NCBI RefSeq assembly: GCF_001421435.1
Contig: NZ_LMKA01000001.1
Span: 261,356 to 325,355 of the forward strand
Length of the DNA stretch: 64,000 bases
Source: Chryseobacterium sp. Leaf201
Lineage (GTDB): Bacteria > Bacteroidota > Bacteroidia > Flavobacteriales > Weeksellaceae
Reading direction: 5' to 3'
Position 1 is the stretch's first letter, and each line of letters begins with the position of its first letter. The notes under the pieces were generated by a model, which saw only the letters and a program-made list of their open reading frames with translations, had not been told where the DNA came from and did not search any database. A program made the position numbers and the translations under genes. Shown piece by piece: positions 26,267-37,438 of the stretch.

Positions 26267-26278
26267 TGATAAATATCA
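26267..26278. promoter_or_regulatory. FNR-type palindrome between ccoI and the regulator
   Basis: TGATAAATATCA matches the FNR core TGAT-N4-ATCA in all eight defined positions. It abuts the -7 box of the regulator gene and lies about 60 bases upstream of the predicted ccoI transcription start. Confidence 0.55.
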
Positions 26279-26284
26279 TGTAGA

Positions 26285-26998
26285 ATGTCGCAGGGACAAC
26301 AGATTGCCATCGAAGAAAGGTTCGCCAGGGTTTTTAATGATAAATCATTCAAGGAAAGACTTTCCAACGCTGATTTTGAGAGATATATAAATGCTAAAAA
26401 AAGACTGAGTTTCCAGAAACACGATACCATTTTCGAAGACGGTGAAATACCCAAAGGCGTATACTTTTTAGAAAAAGGAGCGGCTAAATTATCAAAGTCG
26501 GGGGCTTTTGGTAAAGACCAGATTTTAAGGTTTATCAAAGAAGGCGATATCATCGGCTACCGTTCTCTTCTGTGCGGTGAAAATTTCCAGGCAAAAGCAG
26601 AAGCAATGACCGATATTGAAGCTACTTTTTTACCTGCGGATGTTTTTATGTACCTGCTGGAAGTAGACCCGCAGCTTTCTTTTGTGATGCTTCAGAAAAT
26701 TTCCTATGAATTGGGAGAATCATCCAATACCATCACTTTTCTTGCCCAGAAAACAGTAAGAGAAAGACTGGCGGAAATTTTATTGCTGCTGGAGCAGAAA
26801 TTAGGCGTTGACCCTGAGGGGTTTATTAAAATTTCTTTAACAAGAGAAGAAATTGCCAATATCATCGGGACGGCTACCGAAAGTGCCATCCGTCTGATCT
26901 CTGAATTTAAAGGAGACCAGCTCATTGAAGTAGACGGACGGAATATTAAAATTCTCAACCACGACAAATTAATGAAACTAGGTCACGTAGTTTTATAA
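26285..26998 (+). CDS. Crp/Fnr family transcriptional regulator
   Basis: A 237-residue protein with an N-terminal cyclic-nucleotide-binding-like beta-roll (about 40-130), a dimerisation helix, and a C-terminal winged helix-turn-helix (about 150-225). In the recognition helix, Glu199 and Arg203 (ATESAIRL) sit at the positions that read TGA half-sites in CRP and FNR. Only one cysteine (C97) exists, so it cannot hold a 4Fe-4S cluster by the E. coli FNR scheme. Its sensing is therefore different: ligand, haem or partner protein. It is divergent from the cbb3 locus and likely controls it through the box at 26267-26278. Confidence 0.88.
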   Translation: MSQGQQIAIEERFARVFNDKSFKERLSNADFERYINAKKRLSFQKHDTIFEDGEIPKGVYFLEKGAAKLSKSGAFGKDQILRFIKEGDIIGYRSLLCGENFQAKAEAMTDIEATFLPADVFMYLLEVDPQLSFVMLQKISYELGESSNTITFLAQKTVRERLAEILLLLEQKLGVDPEGFIKISLTREEIANIIGTATESAIRLISEFKGDQLIEVDGRNIKILNHDKLMKLGHVVL

Positions 26999-27015
26999 AA
27001 ATCATACACAAACTT

Positions 27016-27039
27016 AAGTCGGCTCAGTGCCGACTTTTT
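27016..27039 (+). terminator. Intrinsic terminator of the Crp/Fnr gene
   Basis: AAGTCGGC / GCCGACTT stem with a TCAGT loop and a T-run. Confidence 0.85.
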
Positions 27040-27061
27040 AACTTTTAAAAATAGATACCTT

Positions 27062-27877
27062 ATGTCTGTTCATTCTGAAATTAAAAAAGTTACCACTGAA
27101 ACCTTGCGTAAAATGAAATTCGACAAGGATAAAATAACCATGCTTACGGCTTATGATTATACCACGGCCAAAATGGTGGATGCAGGAGGGATCGATGCTG
27201 TTCTGATCGGAGATTCTGCGGCTAATGTCATGGCGGGTTTTGAAACGACCCTGCCTATTACCCTGGACCAGATGATTTACCATGCCCAGAGTGTTGTCCG
27301 TGGAACCAACAGGGCACTGGTTGTAGCAGACCTGCCTTTCGGAACCTACCAGAGCAATCCTGAAAAAGCACTTGAATCTGCGGTAAGAATGATGAAAGAA
27401 GGAGGGGCACACGCTGTAAAAATTGAAGGAGGAAAGGAGATTTCAAAATCCATTAAAAAAATAATCAATGCCGGAATTCCGGTAATGGGGCATTTAGGTT
27501 TAACCCCTCAGTCTATTTATAAATTCGGGACGTATAAAGTAAGGGCTAAAGAAGAAGCCGAAGCTGAAAAATTAATTGCCGATGCACAGCTTCTGGAAGA
27601 ACTGGGATGCTTTGCCGTGGTTTTGGAGAAAATTCCTGCAGATCTGGCAAAAAAAGTAACGGAAGCTATTACGATTCCAACCATCGGGATCGGGGCAGGT
27701 GCTGATTGTGACGGACAGGTTCTCGTATATCATGACATGGTAGGAATGAACCAGGGCTTTAGCCCGAAATTCCTGAGAAGATACCTCGATCTTTATACAG
27801 AAATCACAGGTGCAGTTGCACAATATGTGAAAGATGTGAAAGATGTGAGTTTCCCGAATGAAAAAGAAAGCTATTAA
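27062..27877 (+). CDS. panB: 3-methyl-2-oxobutanoate hydroxymethyltransferase
   Basis: Transfers a one-carbon unit from 5,10-methylene-tetrahydrofolate to 2-oxoisovalerate to make ketopantoate, the first committed step of pantothenate synthesis. The 271-residue product has PanB hallmarks: the N-terminal MLTAYDYTTAKMVD, the Asp-containing VLIGDSAANV, VVADLPFGTY, KIEGG, GHLGLTPQS, and TIGIGAG late in the barrel. Length is normal. It is followed after three bases by a small membrane protein gene and then an RluA-type gene, so the three are probably cotranscribed. No other pan gene is in the window. Confidence 0.96.
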   Translation: MSVHSEIKKVTTETLRKMKFDKDKITMLTAYDYTTAKMVDAGGIDAVLIGDSAANVMAGFETTLPITLDQMIYHAQSVVRGTNRALVVADLPFGTYQSNPEKALESAVRMMKEGGAHAVKIEGGKEISKSIKKIINAGIPVMGHLGLTPQSIYKFGTYKVRAKEEAEAEKLIADAQLLEELGCFAVVLEKIPADLAKKVTEAITIPTIGIGAGADCDGQVLVYHDMVGMNQGFSPKFLRRYLDLYTEITGAVAQYVKDVKDVSFPNEKESY

Positions 27878-27880
27878 CTT

Positions 27881-28204
27881 ATGAAAAACCAACAGTCTAT
27901 CCAGGGGATTTTATCCATTGTTGCCCTGCTTTGTCTTGCGGCAGGATGGTTTAATCTTTTTTCCCCGGAAATTAATAATCTGCTTTCCCGGAGGGTATTT
28001 TATGTATTAATCGGTATCAGCTTTTTTTTACAGGCGCCTTTTCTGACCAACAGAAACTTAATGTATGCGATGTACGGCGCGGCAGGCTTATGCATCATCG
28101 GTGCATTTTTACCCTTAGAATGGAAAATTTCAGGAATCAAGACACTCGGTCTTCTGGCGGGGATTATCATATCATTTACCAACAGGCCCGGTTATCGTCA
28201 GTAG
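27881..28204 (+). CDS. Small membrane protein of unknown function
   Basis: A 107-residue protein that is almost entirely hydrophobic, with three or four predicted helices (about 8-27, 36-55, 60-80 and 84-101). No family was recognised. It lies three bases after panB and three bases before the pseudouridine synthase, so it is a genuine member of this operon. Confidence 0.65.
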   Translation: MKNQQSIQGILSIVALLCLAAGWFNLFSPEINNLLSRRVFYVLIGISFFLQAPFLTNRNLMYAMYGAAGLCIIGAFLPLEWKISGIKTLGLLAGIIISFTNRPGYRQ

Positions 28205-28207
28205 TAT

Positions 28208-28885
28208 ATGGAGGAACAGATTATATATGAAGATAATCACCTTCTGGTGATCAATAAAAAAGTCGGACAGCTTGTACAGGGCGATAAAACAGGCGATGAA
28301 TCTCTGCTGGACACCATTAAGAATTTTATAAAAAAAAGGGATGACAAACCGGGAAATGTATTTGTCGGCCTGGTTCACCGGATTGACAGGCCTACGTCAG
28401 GCCTTGTGATTTATGCCAAGACATCCAAAGCACTGTCGCGTCTGACGCAGATGGTAAAAAACCGCGAGATTAAGAAAACATACTGGGCGGTTGTAGCAAA
28501 AGAGATGATCCCGCAAAGCCAGAGGCTGGTTCATTATTTACAGAAAAACGAAAAAAATAACAAAGCCATTGTTTTCACAAAAGTAACGGATGGCGCAAAA
28601 GAAGCCATTCTTACCTATAATGTGATCAAAAGTTTAGACAATTATCTTTTGCTGGAAATTGACCTGGAGACCGGCAGGCATCACCAGATCCGGGCACAGC
28701 TGTCAAAAACAGGAGTTCCCATTAAAGGAGATTTAAAATATGGCGCACCCCGCTCCAATCCGGATGGCGGAATTAACCTTCACGCCAGAAAACTGGAGTT
28801 TATTCATCCGGTTACAAAAGAAAATATTGAAATTACAGCTCCCGTTCCGCAGAATGATGCGATCTGGAGGGCTTGCGAAGAATAA
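28208..28885 (+). CDS. RluA-family RNA pseudouridine synthase
   Basis: Isomerises uridine to pseudouridine in rRNA or tRNA. The 225-residue protein has the family motif HRIDRPTSGLVIYAKT with catalytic Asp60. The YEDNHLLVINK strand precedes it, and ETGRHHQIRAQL with a following GDLKYG lies in the C-terminal half. It lacks an N-terminal S4 domain, so it belongs to the short RluA/RluC-like group; the target nucleotide cannot be assigned. It is the last gene of the panB group, followed by a hairpin at 28910-28945. Confidence 0.92.
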   Translation: MEEQIIYEDNHLLVINKKVGQLVQGDKTGDESLLDTIKNFIKKRDDKPGNVFVGLVHRIDRPTSGLVIYAKTSKALSRLTQMVKNREIKKTYWAVVAKEMIPQSQRLVHYLQKNEKNNKAIVFTKVTDGAKEAILTYNVIKSLDNYLLLEIDLETGRHHQIRAQLSKTGVPIKGDLKYGAPRSNPDGGINLHARKLEFIHPVTKENIEITAPVPQNDAIWRACEE

Positions 28886-28909
28886 TTTAATAAGTAAAGA
28901 AGTTAGAAG

Positions 28910-28945
28910 ATGGAAGTCAGGAGTTATATCCGGCTTCCATTTTTT
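28910..28945 (+). terminator. Imperfect terminator hairpin of the panB group
   Basis: ATGGAAG (28910-28916) pairs with CTTCCAT (28934-28940), partly extended inside, and is followed by TTTTT. Confidence 0.6.
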
Positions 28946-29027
28946 ATTTAGCTTATTTTATTAACCTTAGACAATGTTTATTTCAAGGCTTCAAAACCTT
29001 CAACTTCCTTCCATCTGATTCAAAAAT
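28946..29027. repeat. Intergenic segment echoing the upstream hairpin
   Basis: The CTTCCTTCCATCTGATTC stretch near 29005-29022 is close to the reverse complement of the GAAGTTAGAAGATGGAAGTC phrase at 28899-28918. This looks like a degenerate dispersed palindrome. No gene is seen in the 328-base gap other than the riboswitch that follows. Confidence 0.35.
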
Positions 29028-29058
29028 TTTGCCTGTTTCAAAAAAATAACTAACTTCG
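29028..29058 (+). promoter_or_regulatory. Promoter of the thiamine operon
   Basis: TTTG at 29028-29031, 19 bases, then TAACTTCG at 29051-29058. Transcription would start near 29063, just before the riboswitch. Confidence 0.6.
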
Positions 29059-29063
29059 TTCAA

Positions 29064-29143
29064 ACTTTAGGGGTGTCTGTGAAGAGCAGACTGAGATTTT
29101 ACCCTTTGAACCTGATCTGGATTATACCAGCGTAGGGAAAAGT
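29064..29143 (+). promoter_or_regulatory. TPP riboswitch (THI element) of the thiamine biosynthesis operon
   Basis: The conserved THI-box segments are all present: GGGGTG near 29070, CTGAGA at 29091-29096, TGAACCTGATCTGG from 29107, and CCAGCGTAGGGAA to 29139. P1 can form between ACTTT (29064-29068) and AAAGT (29139-29143). The aptamer senses thiamine pyrophosphate and precedes thiS-thiC. Confidence 0.95.
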
Positions 29144-29213
29144 GAAATGACTTTTGCTGTACATTCTACTGTACAATGGCGGGCATTCCTAAAGTATATC
29201 TAAAAATTTAGGA

Positions 29214-29216
<3 letters not shown>
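29138..29216 (+). promoter_or_regulatory. Expression platform of the first TPP riboswitch
   Basis: AAAAGT (29138-29143) can pair with ACTTTT (29150-29155), which excludes P1 of the aptamer. Farther on, CATTCCTAAA (29184-29193) pairs with TTTAGGAATG (29207-29216), a 10-bp stem whose 3' arm contains the thiS ATG (29214-29216). Translation control is therefore likely. There is no T-run for transcription termination. Confidence 0.65.
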
Positions 29217-31833
<2,617 letters not shown>

Positions 31834-31873
31834 TAATCAACTCTGCTTATAAAGAGTTCATTTAAGATAAATA

Positions 31874-32488
31874 ATGGAAAAAATACAATACATATCACAG
31901 GGCTTGACAAGGGAAGAGCAGGAGCTCAACATTCAGAAAGCCCTTGATCACGGCATAAAATGGGTACAAGTGCGCTGGAAAAATGCATCTGAAAATGAAT
32001 TTATCCGCCTCTGTGAATCTTCAAAAAAGCTTTGCTCGTCTTATGAAGCGGCCTGTATTATCAATGACCATGTTCAGGCAGCAAAAGATGTAGATGCAGA
32101 CGGGGTTCACTTAGGTTTACAGGATGAGTCTATAGAAATGGCAAGGCATATATTGGGCGAAAATAAAATAATCGGGGGTACGGCCAATACATTTTCAGAT
32201 GTCCTCCGGAGAATGAATGAATCCTGTGATTATATCGGTTTAGGGCCATTGAGATTTACCTCAACCAAAGAACAGCTGAGCCCGGTTTTAGGATTTAAAG
32301 GCTATCAGAAAATTATGGAGGACCTACATTCCGGATCATTGGAGATTCCTAAAATATTTGCCATTGGCGGAGTGGTTTTAGGGGATGTGGAACTCCTGCA
32401 GCAGATCGGGATTTATGGTATTGCCGTTTCAGGGCAGATCACCAGGCAGCCTTCCGTTATCAAAAAATTTAAAACAGCAGTACAATGA
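31874..32488 (+). CDS. thiE: Thiamine phosphate synthase
   Basis: Joins HMP pyrophosphate and thiazole phosphate to give thiamine phosphate. The 204-residue TIM barrel has the canonical [26 protein letters not shown] and [12 protein letters not shown] segments that bind Mg2+, pyrophosphate and substrates. The C-terminal IFAIGGV and VSGQIT follow. It overlaps thiG by four bases (ATGA). Confidence 0.95.
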   Translation: MEKIQYISQGLTREEQELNIQKALDHGIKWVQVRWKNASENEFIRLCESSKKLCSSYEAACIINDHVQAAKDVDADGVHLGLQDESIEMARHILGENKIIGGTANTFSDVLRRMNESCDYIGLGPLRFTSTKEQLSPVLGFKGYQKIMEDLHSGSLEIPKIFAIGGVVLGDVELLQQIGIYGIAVSGQITRQPSVIKKFKTAVQ

Positions 32489-33261
32489 ATAATCAGACAC
32501 TAACCATCGCAGACAGAATATTTGAATCAAGACTGTTCTTAGGAACGGGGAAATTCGGTAACCTTTCGGAAATGACTAATGCCATCATCGCTTCAGGAAG
32601 TGAAATGGTTACCATGGCATTAAAACGCATTGATTCCCAATCTTCAGATGATGATCTGCTGGGTGCATTAAGACCGGCGAAAATCCACCTTTTACCCAAT
32701 ACTTCAGGAGCGAGAACGGCTAAAGAAGCAGTTCTTGCGGCACAGTTGGCAAGGGAAGCCCTGGAAACCAACTGGGTAAAGCTGGAAATCCATCCGGATC
32801 CGAAATATCTGCTGCCTGATCCTATTGAAACGCTATACGCAACAGAAGAACTGGCAAAATTAGGGTTTATCGTAATGCCTTATATTCATGCCGATCCTGT
32901 TTTGTGTAAACGACTGGAAGATGTGGGAACGGCAGTAGTGATGCCTTTGGGAGCACCAATCGGGACAAACAAAGGGTTGAGAACTCTGGATTTTTTAGAA
33001 ATCATTATTGCTCAAAGTAAAGTTCCTGTAGTAGTGGACGCCGGTATCGGGGCACCTTCCGATGCTGCAAAAGCAATGGAAATGGGAGCTGATGCTGTCC
33101 TGGTGAACACGGCGATTGCAGTTGCAAGAAATCCTGTAAATATGGCACTGGCTTTTAAAGAAGGGGTAATTGCCGGGAGAAGGGCTTTTGAATCCGGTCT
33201 GGGAGCAATTGCAGAACATGCAGAAGCATCAAGCCCGCTTACGTCTTTCTTATTTGATTAA
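32485..33261 (+). CDS. thiG: Thiazole synthase ThiG
   Basis: Builds the thiazole phosphate ring from deoxyxylulose phosphate, dehydroglycine and ThiS-thiocarboxylate. The 258-residue (beta/alpha)8 protein has Lys99 in [10 protein letters not shown] as the Schiff-base lysine. The phosphate-binding [14 protein letters not shown] and [11 protein letters not shown] are also present. Dehydroglycine comes from ThiH, encoded next, so this is the anaerobic-type tyrosine-dependent route. Start overlaps thiE by four bases. Confidence 0.96.
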   Translation: MNNQTLTIADRIFESRLFLGTGKFGNLSEMTNAIIASGSEMVTMALKRIDSQSSDDDLLGALRPAKIHLLPNTSGARTAKEAVLAAQLAREALETNWVKLEIHPDPKYLLPDPIETLYATEELAKLGFIVMPYIHADPVLCKRLEDVGTAVVMPLGAPIGTNKGLRTLDFLEIIIAQSKVPVVVDAGIGAPSDAAKAMEMGADAVLVNTAIAVARNPVNMALAFKEGVIAGRRAFESGLGAIAEHAEASSPLTSFLFD

Positions 33262-33271
33262 ACTTATTTTT

Positions 33272-34390
33272 ATGAAGACATTTAAAGATTTTTTTGAAAA
33301 ATATGAATGGGATGAGGTAAAGGCGAAACTGGAAAAAGTGACGTTATCTGATGTAGAAAACAGTCTTCAGAAAAAGAATAAAACAACAGAAGATTTTCTG
33401 AACCTGATTTCCCCTGTGGCTTCGCAAAAGCTGGAAGTGATGGCAAAAATGACGCAGCAGCTCACGCAAAAGCGATTCGGGAAAACCATCCAACTGTATG
33501 CGCCGCTGTATTTGAGTAATGAATGCCAGAATATCTGTACATACTGCGGTTTCAGTCTGGATAATTCCATTAAAAGAAAAACGCTCTCTGATACGGAACT
33601 AATGATTGAAGCAACCGTTTTGAAATCGATGGGCGTGAATCATGTGTTGCTGGTAAGCGGTGAAGCGAATAAAACCGTTGGAATTGATTACTTTCTGAAT
33701 GCTGTCCGTCTGTTGAAGCCACATTTTGCCAATATATCAATTGAAGTTCAGCCTTTGTCAGAAGAAGAATATCAACAGCTTCACGATGCAGGTGTAAATG
33801 CTGTTTTGGTGTATCAGGAAACCTATCATCAGGAAGTATATAAAGAATACCACCCGAAAGGAAAAAAATCGAATTTCAATTTCCGTCTGGAAACACCCGA
33901 CAGAATTGGAAAAGCGGGAATTCATAAAATGGGACTGGGGGTTCTGCTGGGCCTGGAAGACTGGCGGGTTGACAGTTTTTTCAATGCAATCCACATCGAT
34001 TATCTTCAAAAAACGTATTGGAAAAGTAAGTTTTCTGTTTCGTTTCCGAGGCTCCGGCCTGCAGAAGGAATTATTGAACCTAATTTTATAATGTCAGACA
34101 GCGATTTATTACAATTAATCTGCGCATACCGGATCTGGAATGAGGACTTGGAAATTTCCATTTCCACAAGAGAAAGTGAGAAGTTCAGAGATCATATCAT
34201 TTCACTGGGAGCAACAGCAATGAGCGCGGCCTCCAAAACCAATCCCGGCGGATATGCGGTTGATCCGGAATCCCTGGAACAGTTTGAAACCAGTGATGAA
34301 AGAAGCATGGCAGAAATTAAAGATATCATCCGGAAAGCCGGCTATGATCCGGTGATGAAAGACTGGGATGCTGTGTATAGCGGGATGTAA
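33272..34390 (+). CDS. thiH: 2-iminoacetate synthase ThiH
   Basis: Radical SAM lyase that cleaves tyrosine to dehydroglycine for thiazole synthesis. The 372-residue product has the cluster motif C85-x3-C89-x2-C92 (CQNICTYC) and the ThiH/BATS-domain segments FPRLRPAEG and GATAMSAASKTNPGGY. The frame is open farther upstream into thiG, but ATG 33272, ten bases after the thiG stop, gives the normal N-terminus. No thiO-type oxidase is present. Confidence 0.95.
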   Translation: MKTFKDFFEKYEWDEVKAKLEKVTLSDVENSLQKKNKTTEDFLNLISPVASQKLEVMAKMTQQLTQKRFGKTIQLYAPLYLSNECQNICTYCGFSLDNSIKRKTLSDTELMIEATVLKSMGVNHVLLVSGEANKTVGIDYFLNAVRLLKPHFANISIEVQPLSEEEYQQLHDAGVNAVLVYQETYHQEVYKEYHPKGKKSNFNFRLETPDRIGKAGIHKMGLGVLLGLEDWRVDSFFNAIHIDYLQKTYWKSKFSVSFPRLRPAEGIIEPNFIMSDSDLLQLICAYRIWNEDLEISISTRESEKFRDHIISLGATAMSAASKTNPGGYAVDPESLEQFETSDERSMAEIKDIIRKAGYDPVMKDWDAVYSGM

Positions 34391-34464
34391 ATTAAAATCA
34401 TTAAAGAACTCAGCAAATTTACTTAAGGTTTAAAGAATTAAATCTTAATGTTTCAATATAAAAC

Positions 34465-35175
34465 ATGAAAGGAGAAGATATTTTTGAACGGTACAGCCGG
34501 CAGATTTTCATTGAAGAAATCGGGTTGGAAGGCCAGCGGAAAATTATGGAATCCAAAGTTCTGGTTATCGGGGCCGGGGGATTGGGAAGCCCTGTCATTC
34601 AATACCTGGCAGCAGCAGGAACCGGGACTTTGGGTGTAGCGGATTTTGATGAGGTGGAACTGCATAATTTAAACCGGCAGGTGATTTATAACGAAAATTC
34701 AGTTGGAACATCAAAGGTGAAAAGTGCGGAAGGTTTTGTGAAGGATCTTAACCATCAGATTAACTTCATTGGAATCAAACAGAAAATTACCGCTGAAAAT
34801 GCTGAAGAAATCCTTTCCCGGTTTGATATTATTGTTGATGGCTCTGATAATTTTTCAACGAGATACCTGGTTAACGATACCTGTGTGAAACTGGGGAAGC
34901 CTTTAGTTTACGGGAGTATTTTGGGATTCTCAGGACAGGTTGCGGTTTTTAACTGTAACGGGAGCAAAAATCTGAGAGATATCTTTCCGGAGCCGCCTTT
35001 TGAAGAAAACCTTCCGGATTGTGACCGCCTTGGCGTTTTAGGGACTTTACCCGGAATTGCAGGAAGCATGATGGCCGGTCTGGCACTGAAGATAATGACG
35101 GATTTGCCTTTACCGTTAAATCAGATGACTTTAATGGATACTTTAGAATGGAGATTTCAGACTGTTGAATTCTAG
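34465..35175 (+). CDS. thiF: ThiF/MoeB/HesA-family adenylyltransferase
   Basis: Activates the C-terminal Gly of ThiS with ATP. The 236-residue E1-like protein has the nucleotide-binding GAGGLGS (36-42), the YSRQIFIEEIG start and DGSDNFSTRYLVND. A Cys in PDCDRLGVLG sits at the position of the transfer cysteine. The two CxxC pairs that bind zinc in E. coli ThiF and MoeB are absent. Position at the end of the thi operon, 74 bases after thiH, supports ThiF; MoeB cannot be wholly excluded. Confidence 0.88.
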   Translation: MKGEDIFERYSRQIFIEEIGLEGQRKIMESKVLVIGAGGLGSPVIQYLAAAGTGTLGVADFDEVELHNLNRQVIYNENSVGTSKVKSAEGFVKDLNHQINFIGIKQKITAENAEEILSRFDIIVDGSDNFSTRYLVNDTCVKLGKPLVYGSILGFSGQVAVFNCNGSKNLRDIFPEPPFEENLPDCDRLGVLGTLPGIAGSMMAGLALKIMTDLPLPLNQMTLMDTLEWRFQTVEF

Positions 35176-35333
35176 TTTGTGTCGTATACTGATGATTTTG
35201 AATTTTGTGGTATTAAACAGGGGTTTTGTTTATTTTAATTAAATAATAGAGCTTATTGTTTAAGAATTACCATTTTTATTTGATTATGTTTATTTAAAAT
35301 GTATATTTAAGATAAATAATAATCCATCAGTCT

Positions 35334-37385
35334 ATGAAAAAAATTTACTCATTTCTTTCTCATCATTGGGACGGAAAAAAAATCATCCGGCATACTGCTG
35401 CTGCTTTTATCCTGTTATTGGGAATCCACAACGTGGCAGATGCACAGGTAAGCACGTACAGTTTTGCACAGTCTTCAGGAAGTTTTAATGCTGTTACCGG
35501 AACGGTGCTGGATACCGCAACCGGAAATACATCTACCACCAACCTCAACAGTAATGTGTATCCGGTTACACTGCCGTTCAGTTTTGTATTCAATGGCGTA
35601 TCGTACAGCACGGTCAATGTGTCAACCAATGGTTTTATCACCTTCGGGTCCACTGCTCCCACCACCACAAATACGTCCCCGATTTCCGGTACTGCAGCTT
35701 ATGAAGGAGCTGTGGCAGCTTTCGGGCGGGACCTCAGCAGCATGTATGATATCAGCGGGACCACCGGCAATATAAGCTGGGAAACCGTAGGCACTGCCCC
35801 GAACCGTGAATTTGTTGTCCAGTGGAAGAATTTCCGCCCGAACAGCACTACTTCGGCAACGGCAGCGTATGCATTCTCGTTTCAGATCCGCCTGAGTGAA
35901 ACTTCCAACGTAATCAGTACCGTTTACGGTCCCGGGACCTATATCGCAGGAAGTACAACCATTTCAGGGACTGCCCAGATCGGGCTGAGAGGAGCTTCCA
36001 ATATCGATTTTAACAACAGACTCAATGCAACCACCCTGGAATTTTTTAATTCTACAGCAGGAACGGCAAGCTCCAGTACACAAAGCTTCAACACCGCTAA
36101 TGCAACTCCGGGAATGCCTTCTTCGGGATTAACCTATACCTGGACACCACCGAGCTGCTGGGTTCCGCAGGGACTTTCCGTTTCGTCTGCTGCTGTAAAC
36201 TCCGCCAATATTACGTGGTCAGCTTCATCTTCCGGGCCGGCGGGGTATGATATTTATTACAGCACCTCAAGCGTGCCGCCGTCTTCTACAACTACGCCTA
36301 CAGTATCTAACATTGCAGGTACGTCAGCCACATTATCAACACTGGCTCCGGCAACTACCTATTATGTTTGGGTGCGGTCAAATTGCGGGGCCGGCAATAT
36401 AAGTGTATGGTCCTTATTGCCGCTACAGTTTACCACATTATGTCAGCCGCCTGTTATCTCTTCAGTTACGGGTGCTTCAGTTTGTCCGGGATCTTCTGCT
36501 GCTTTATCGGCTGTAACTGCAGATCCGGCTACTGTTCTTACGTGGCATGATGCAGCTACGGGAGGAAATGTTGTAGGAAGCGGCCCGACTTTCAATACAC
36601 CGGCATTGTCCAATACCACTTCATATTATGTTTCCGCAACCAATGGGACTTCCATGTTCGTTGGTCCGGCAACTCCAAATTCACTGACCGCTTCAGCCAC
36701 AACAGGAGCCATCACTACGTATTATATTCAGTTTGAGGTAACAAATCAGCCGGTGACGCTGGTATCTACGGATGTATTCCCGGCTTCGGCAGGGCAGAGC
36801 ACGGTGCTGGAAATTTTACAGGGCCCGACAACATTCAATGTGGTAAATACCATCAGTTTCACCTCAACAATTGCCAGTGACGGAACCATTCCCCAGACTG
36901 TTCCCATCAATATGCTGCTGACTCCCGGAACCTACCGCATGAGGATTTCCGGTGGAAATTATTACAGGAACTATACCAGCAATGCTGTTTTTCCTTATTC
37001 AATCCCGAATTTCAGCATAACAACCGGCTCCAATGTGTCTTCAGACTCTTACTACTTCATGTATAACCTTAAAGTAAATTCAGGATGCGAGTCTCCGAGG
37101 ATGATGGTAATGGCAACCGTGAATTCAAACTGCCTGTCAACTTCTGAAGTTAAAGGGAAAGATGTCATGAAAGTGTATCCTAATCCTTTTACGGATGTAA
37201 TCCATCTGGACAGGCCTGAAATGGTGAAGTCGATACAGGTAACAGAAGTTTCCGGAAAATTAATCAGGCAGAATATCCAGGCAGAACCTGTTCTGAAGCT
37301 TGATGGTCTCGCGCAGGGACTTTATATGTTGATCCTTGAGATGAAAGACGGAACCAAACAATCCGTTAAAATAATTAAAAAGTAA
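35334..37385 (+). CDS. Secreted T9SS-sorted protein with fibronectin III and Ig-like domains
   Basis: A 683-residue exported protein. A long signal peptide ends near residue 38 (ADA-QV). Residues about 40-270 form a Thr/Ser-rich beta domain of unknown type. A fibronectin type III module spans about 278-370 (opening CWVPQGLSV), and an Ig-like/PKD-type module about 370-450. A further beta region follows, then the type IX sorting tail (about 606-683), recognisable by KVYPNPFTDVIHL, GLAQGLYML and the final KIIKK. It is therefore delivered to the surface or medium through the T9SS. It is probably an adhesin or other non-enzymatic surface protein: no catalytic domain was seen. It stands alone, ended by the hairpin at 37394. 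Confidence 0.88.
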   Translation: MKKIYSFLSHHWDGKKIIRHTAAAFILLLGIHNVADAQVSTYSFAQSSGSFNAVTGTVLDTATGNTSTTNLNSNVYPVTLPFSFVFNGVSYSTVNVSTNGFITFGSTAPTTTNTSPISGTAAYEGAVAAFGRDLSSMYDISGTTGNISWETVGTAPNREFVVQWKNFRPNSTTSATAAYAFSFQIRLSETSNVISTVYGPGTYIAGSTTISGTAQIGLRGASNIDFNNRLNATTLEFFNSTAGTASSSTQSFNTANATPGMPSSGLTYTWTPPSCWVPQGLSVSSAAVNSANITWSASSSGPAGYDIYYSTSSVPPSSTTTPTVSNIAGTSATLSTLAPATTYYVWVRSNCGAGNISVWSLLPLQFTTLCQPPVISSVTGASVCPGSSAALSAVTADPATVLTWHDAATGGNVVGSGPTFNTPALSNTTSYYVSATNGTSMFVGPATPNSLTASATTGAITTYYIQFEVTNQPVTLVSTDVFPASAGQSTVLEILQGPTTFNVVNTISFTSTIASDGTIPQTVPINMLLTPGTYRMRISGGNYYRNYTSNAVFPYSIPNFSITTGSNVSSDSYYFMYNLKVNSGCESPRMMVMATVNSNCLSTSEVKGKDVMKVYPNPFTDVIHLDRPEMVKSIQVTEVSGKLIRQNIQAEPVLKLDGLAQGLYMLILEMKDGTKQSVKIIKK

Positions 37386-37393
37386 CAATACAC

Positions 37394-37422
37394 AAACGGC
37401 TCCTGATCAGGAGCCGTTTTTT
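37394..37422. terminator. Bidirectional intrinsic terminator
   Basis: AAACGGCTCCT / AGGAGCCGTTT, an 11-bp perfect stem with a GATC loop and T-run, between converging genes. Confidence 0.9.
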
Positions 37423-37438
37423 AGGTATATATCTTATC

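Noticed and set aside
26285..26998. Oxygen-sensing FNR with a 4Fe-4S cluster
   Set aside because: Only one cysteine is present; family Crp/Fnr is kept but cluster sensing by the E. coli scheme is excluded.
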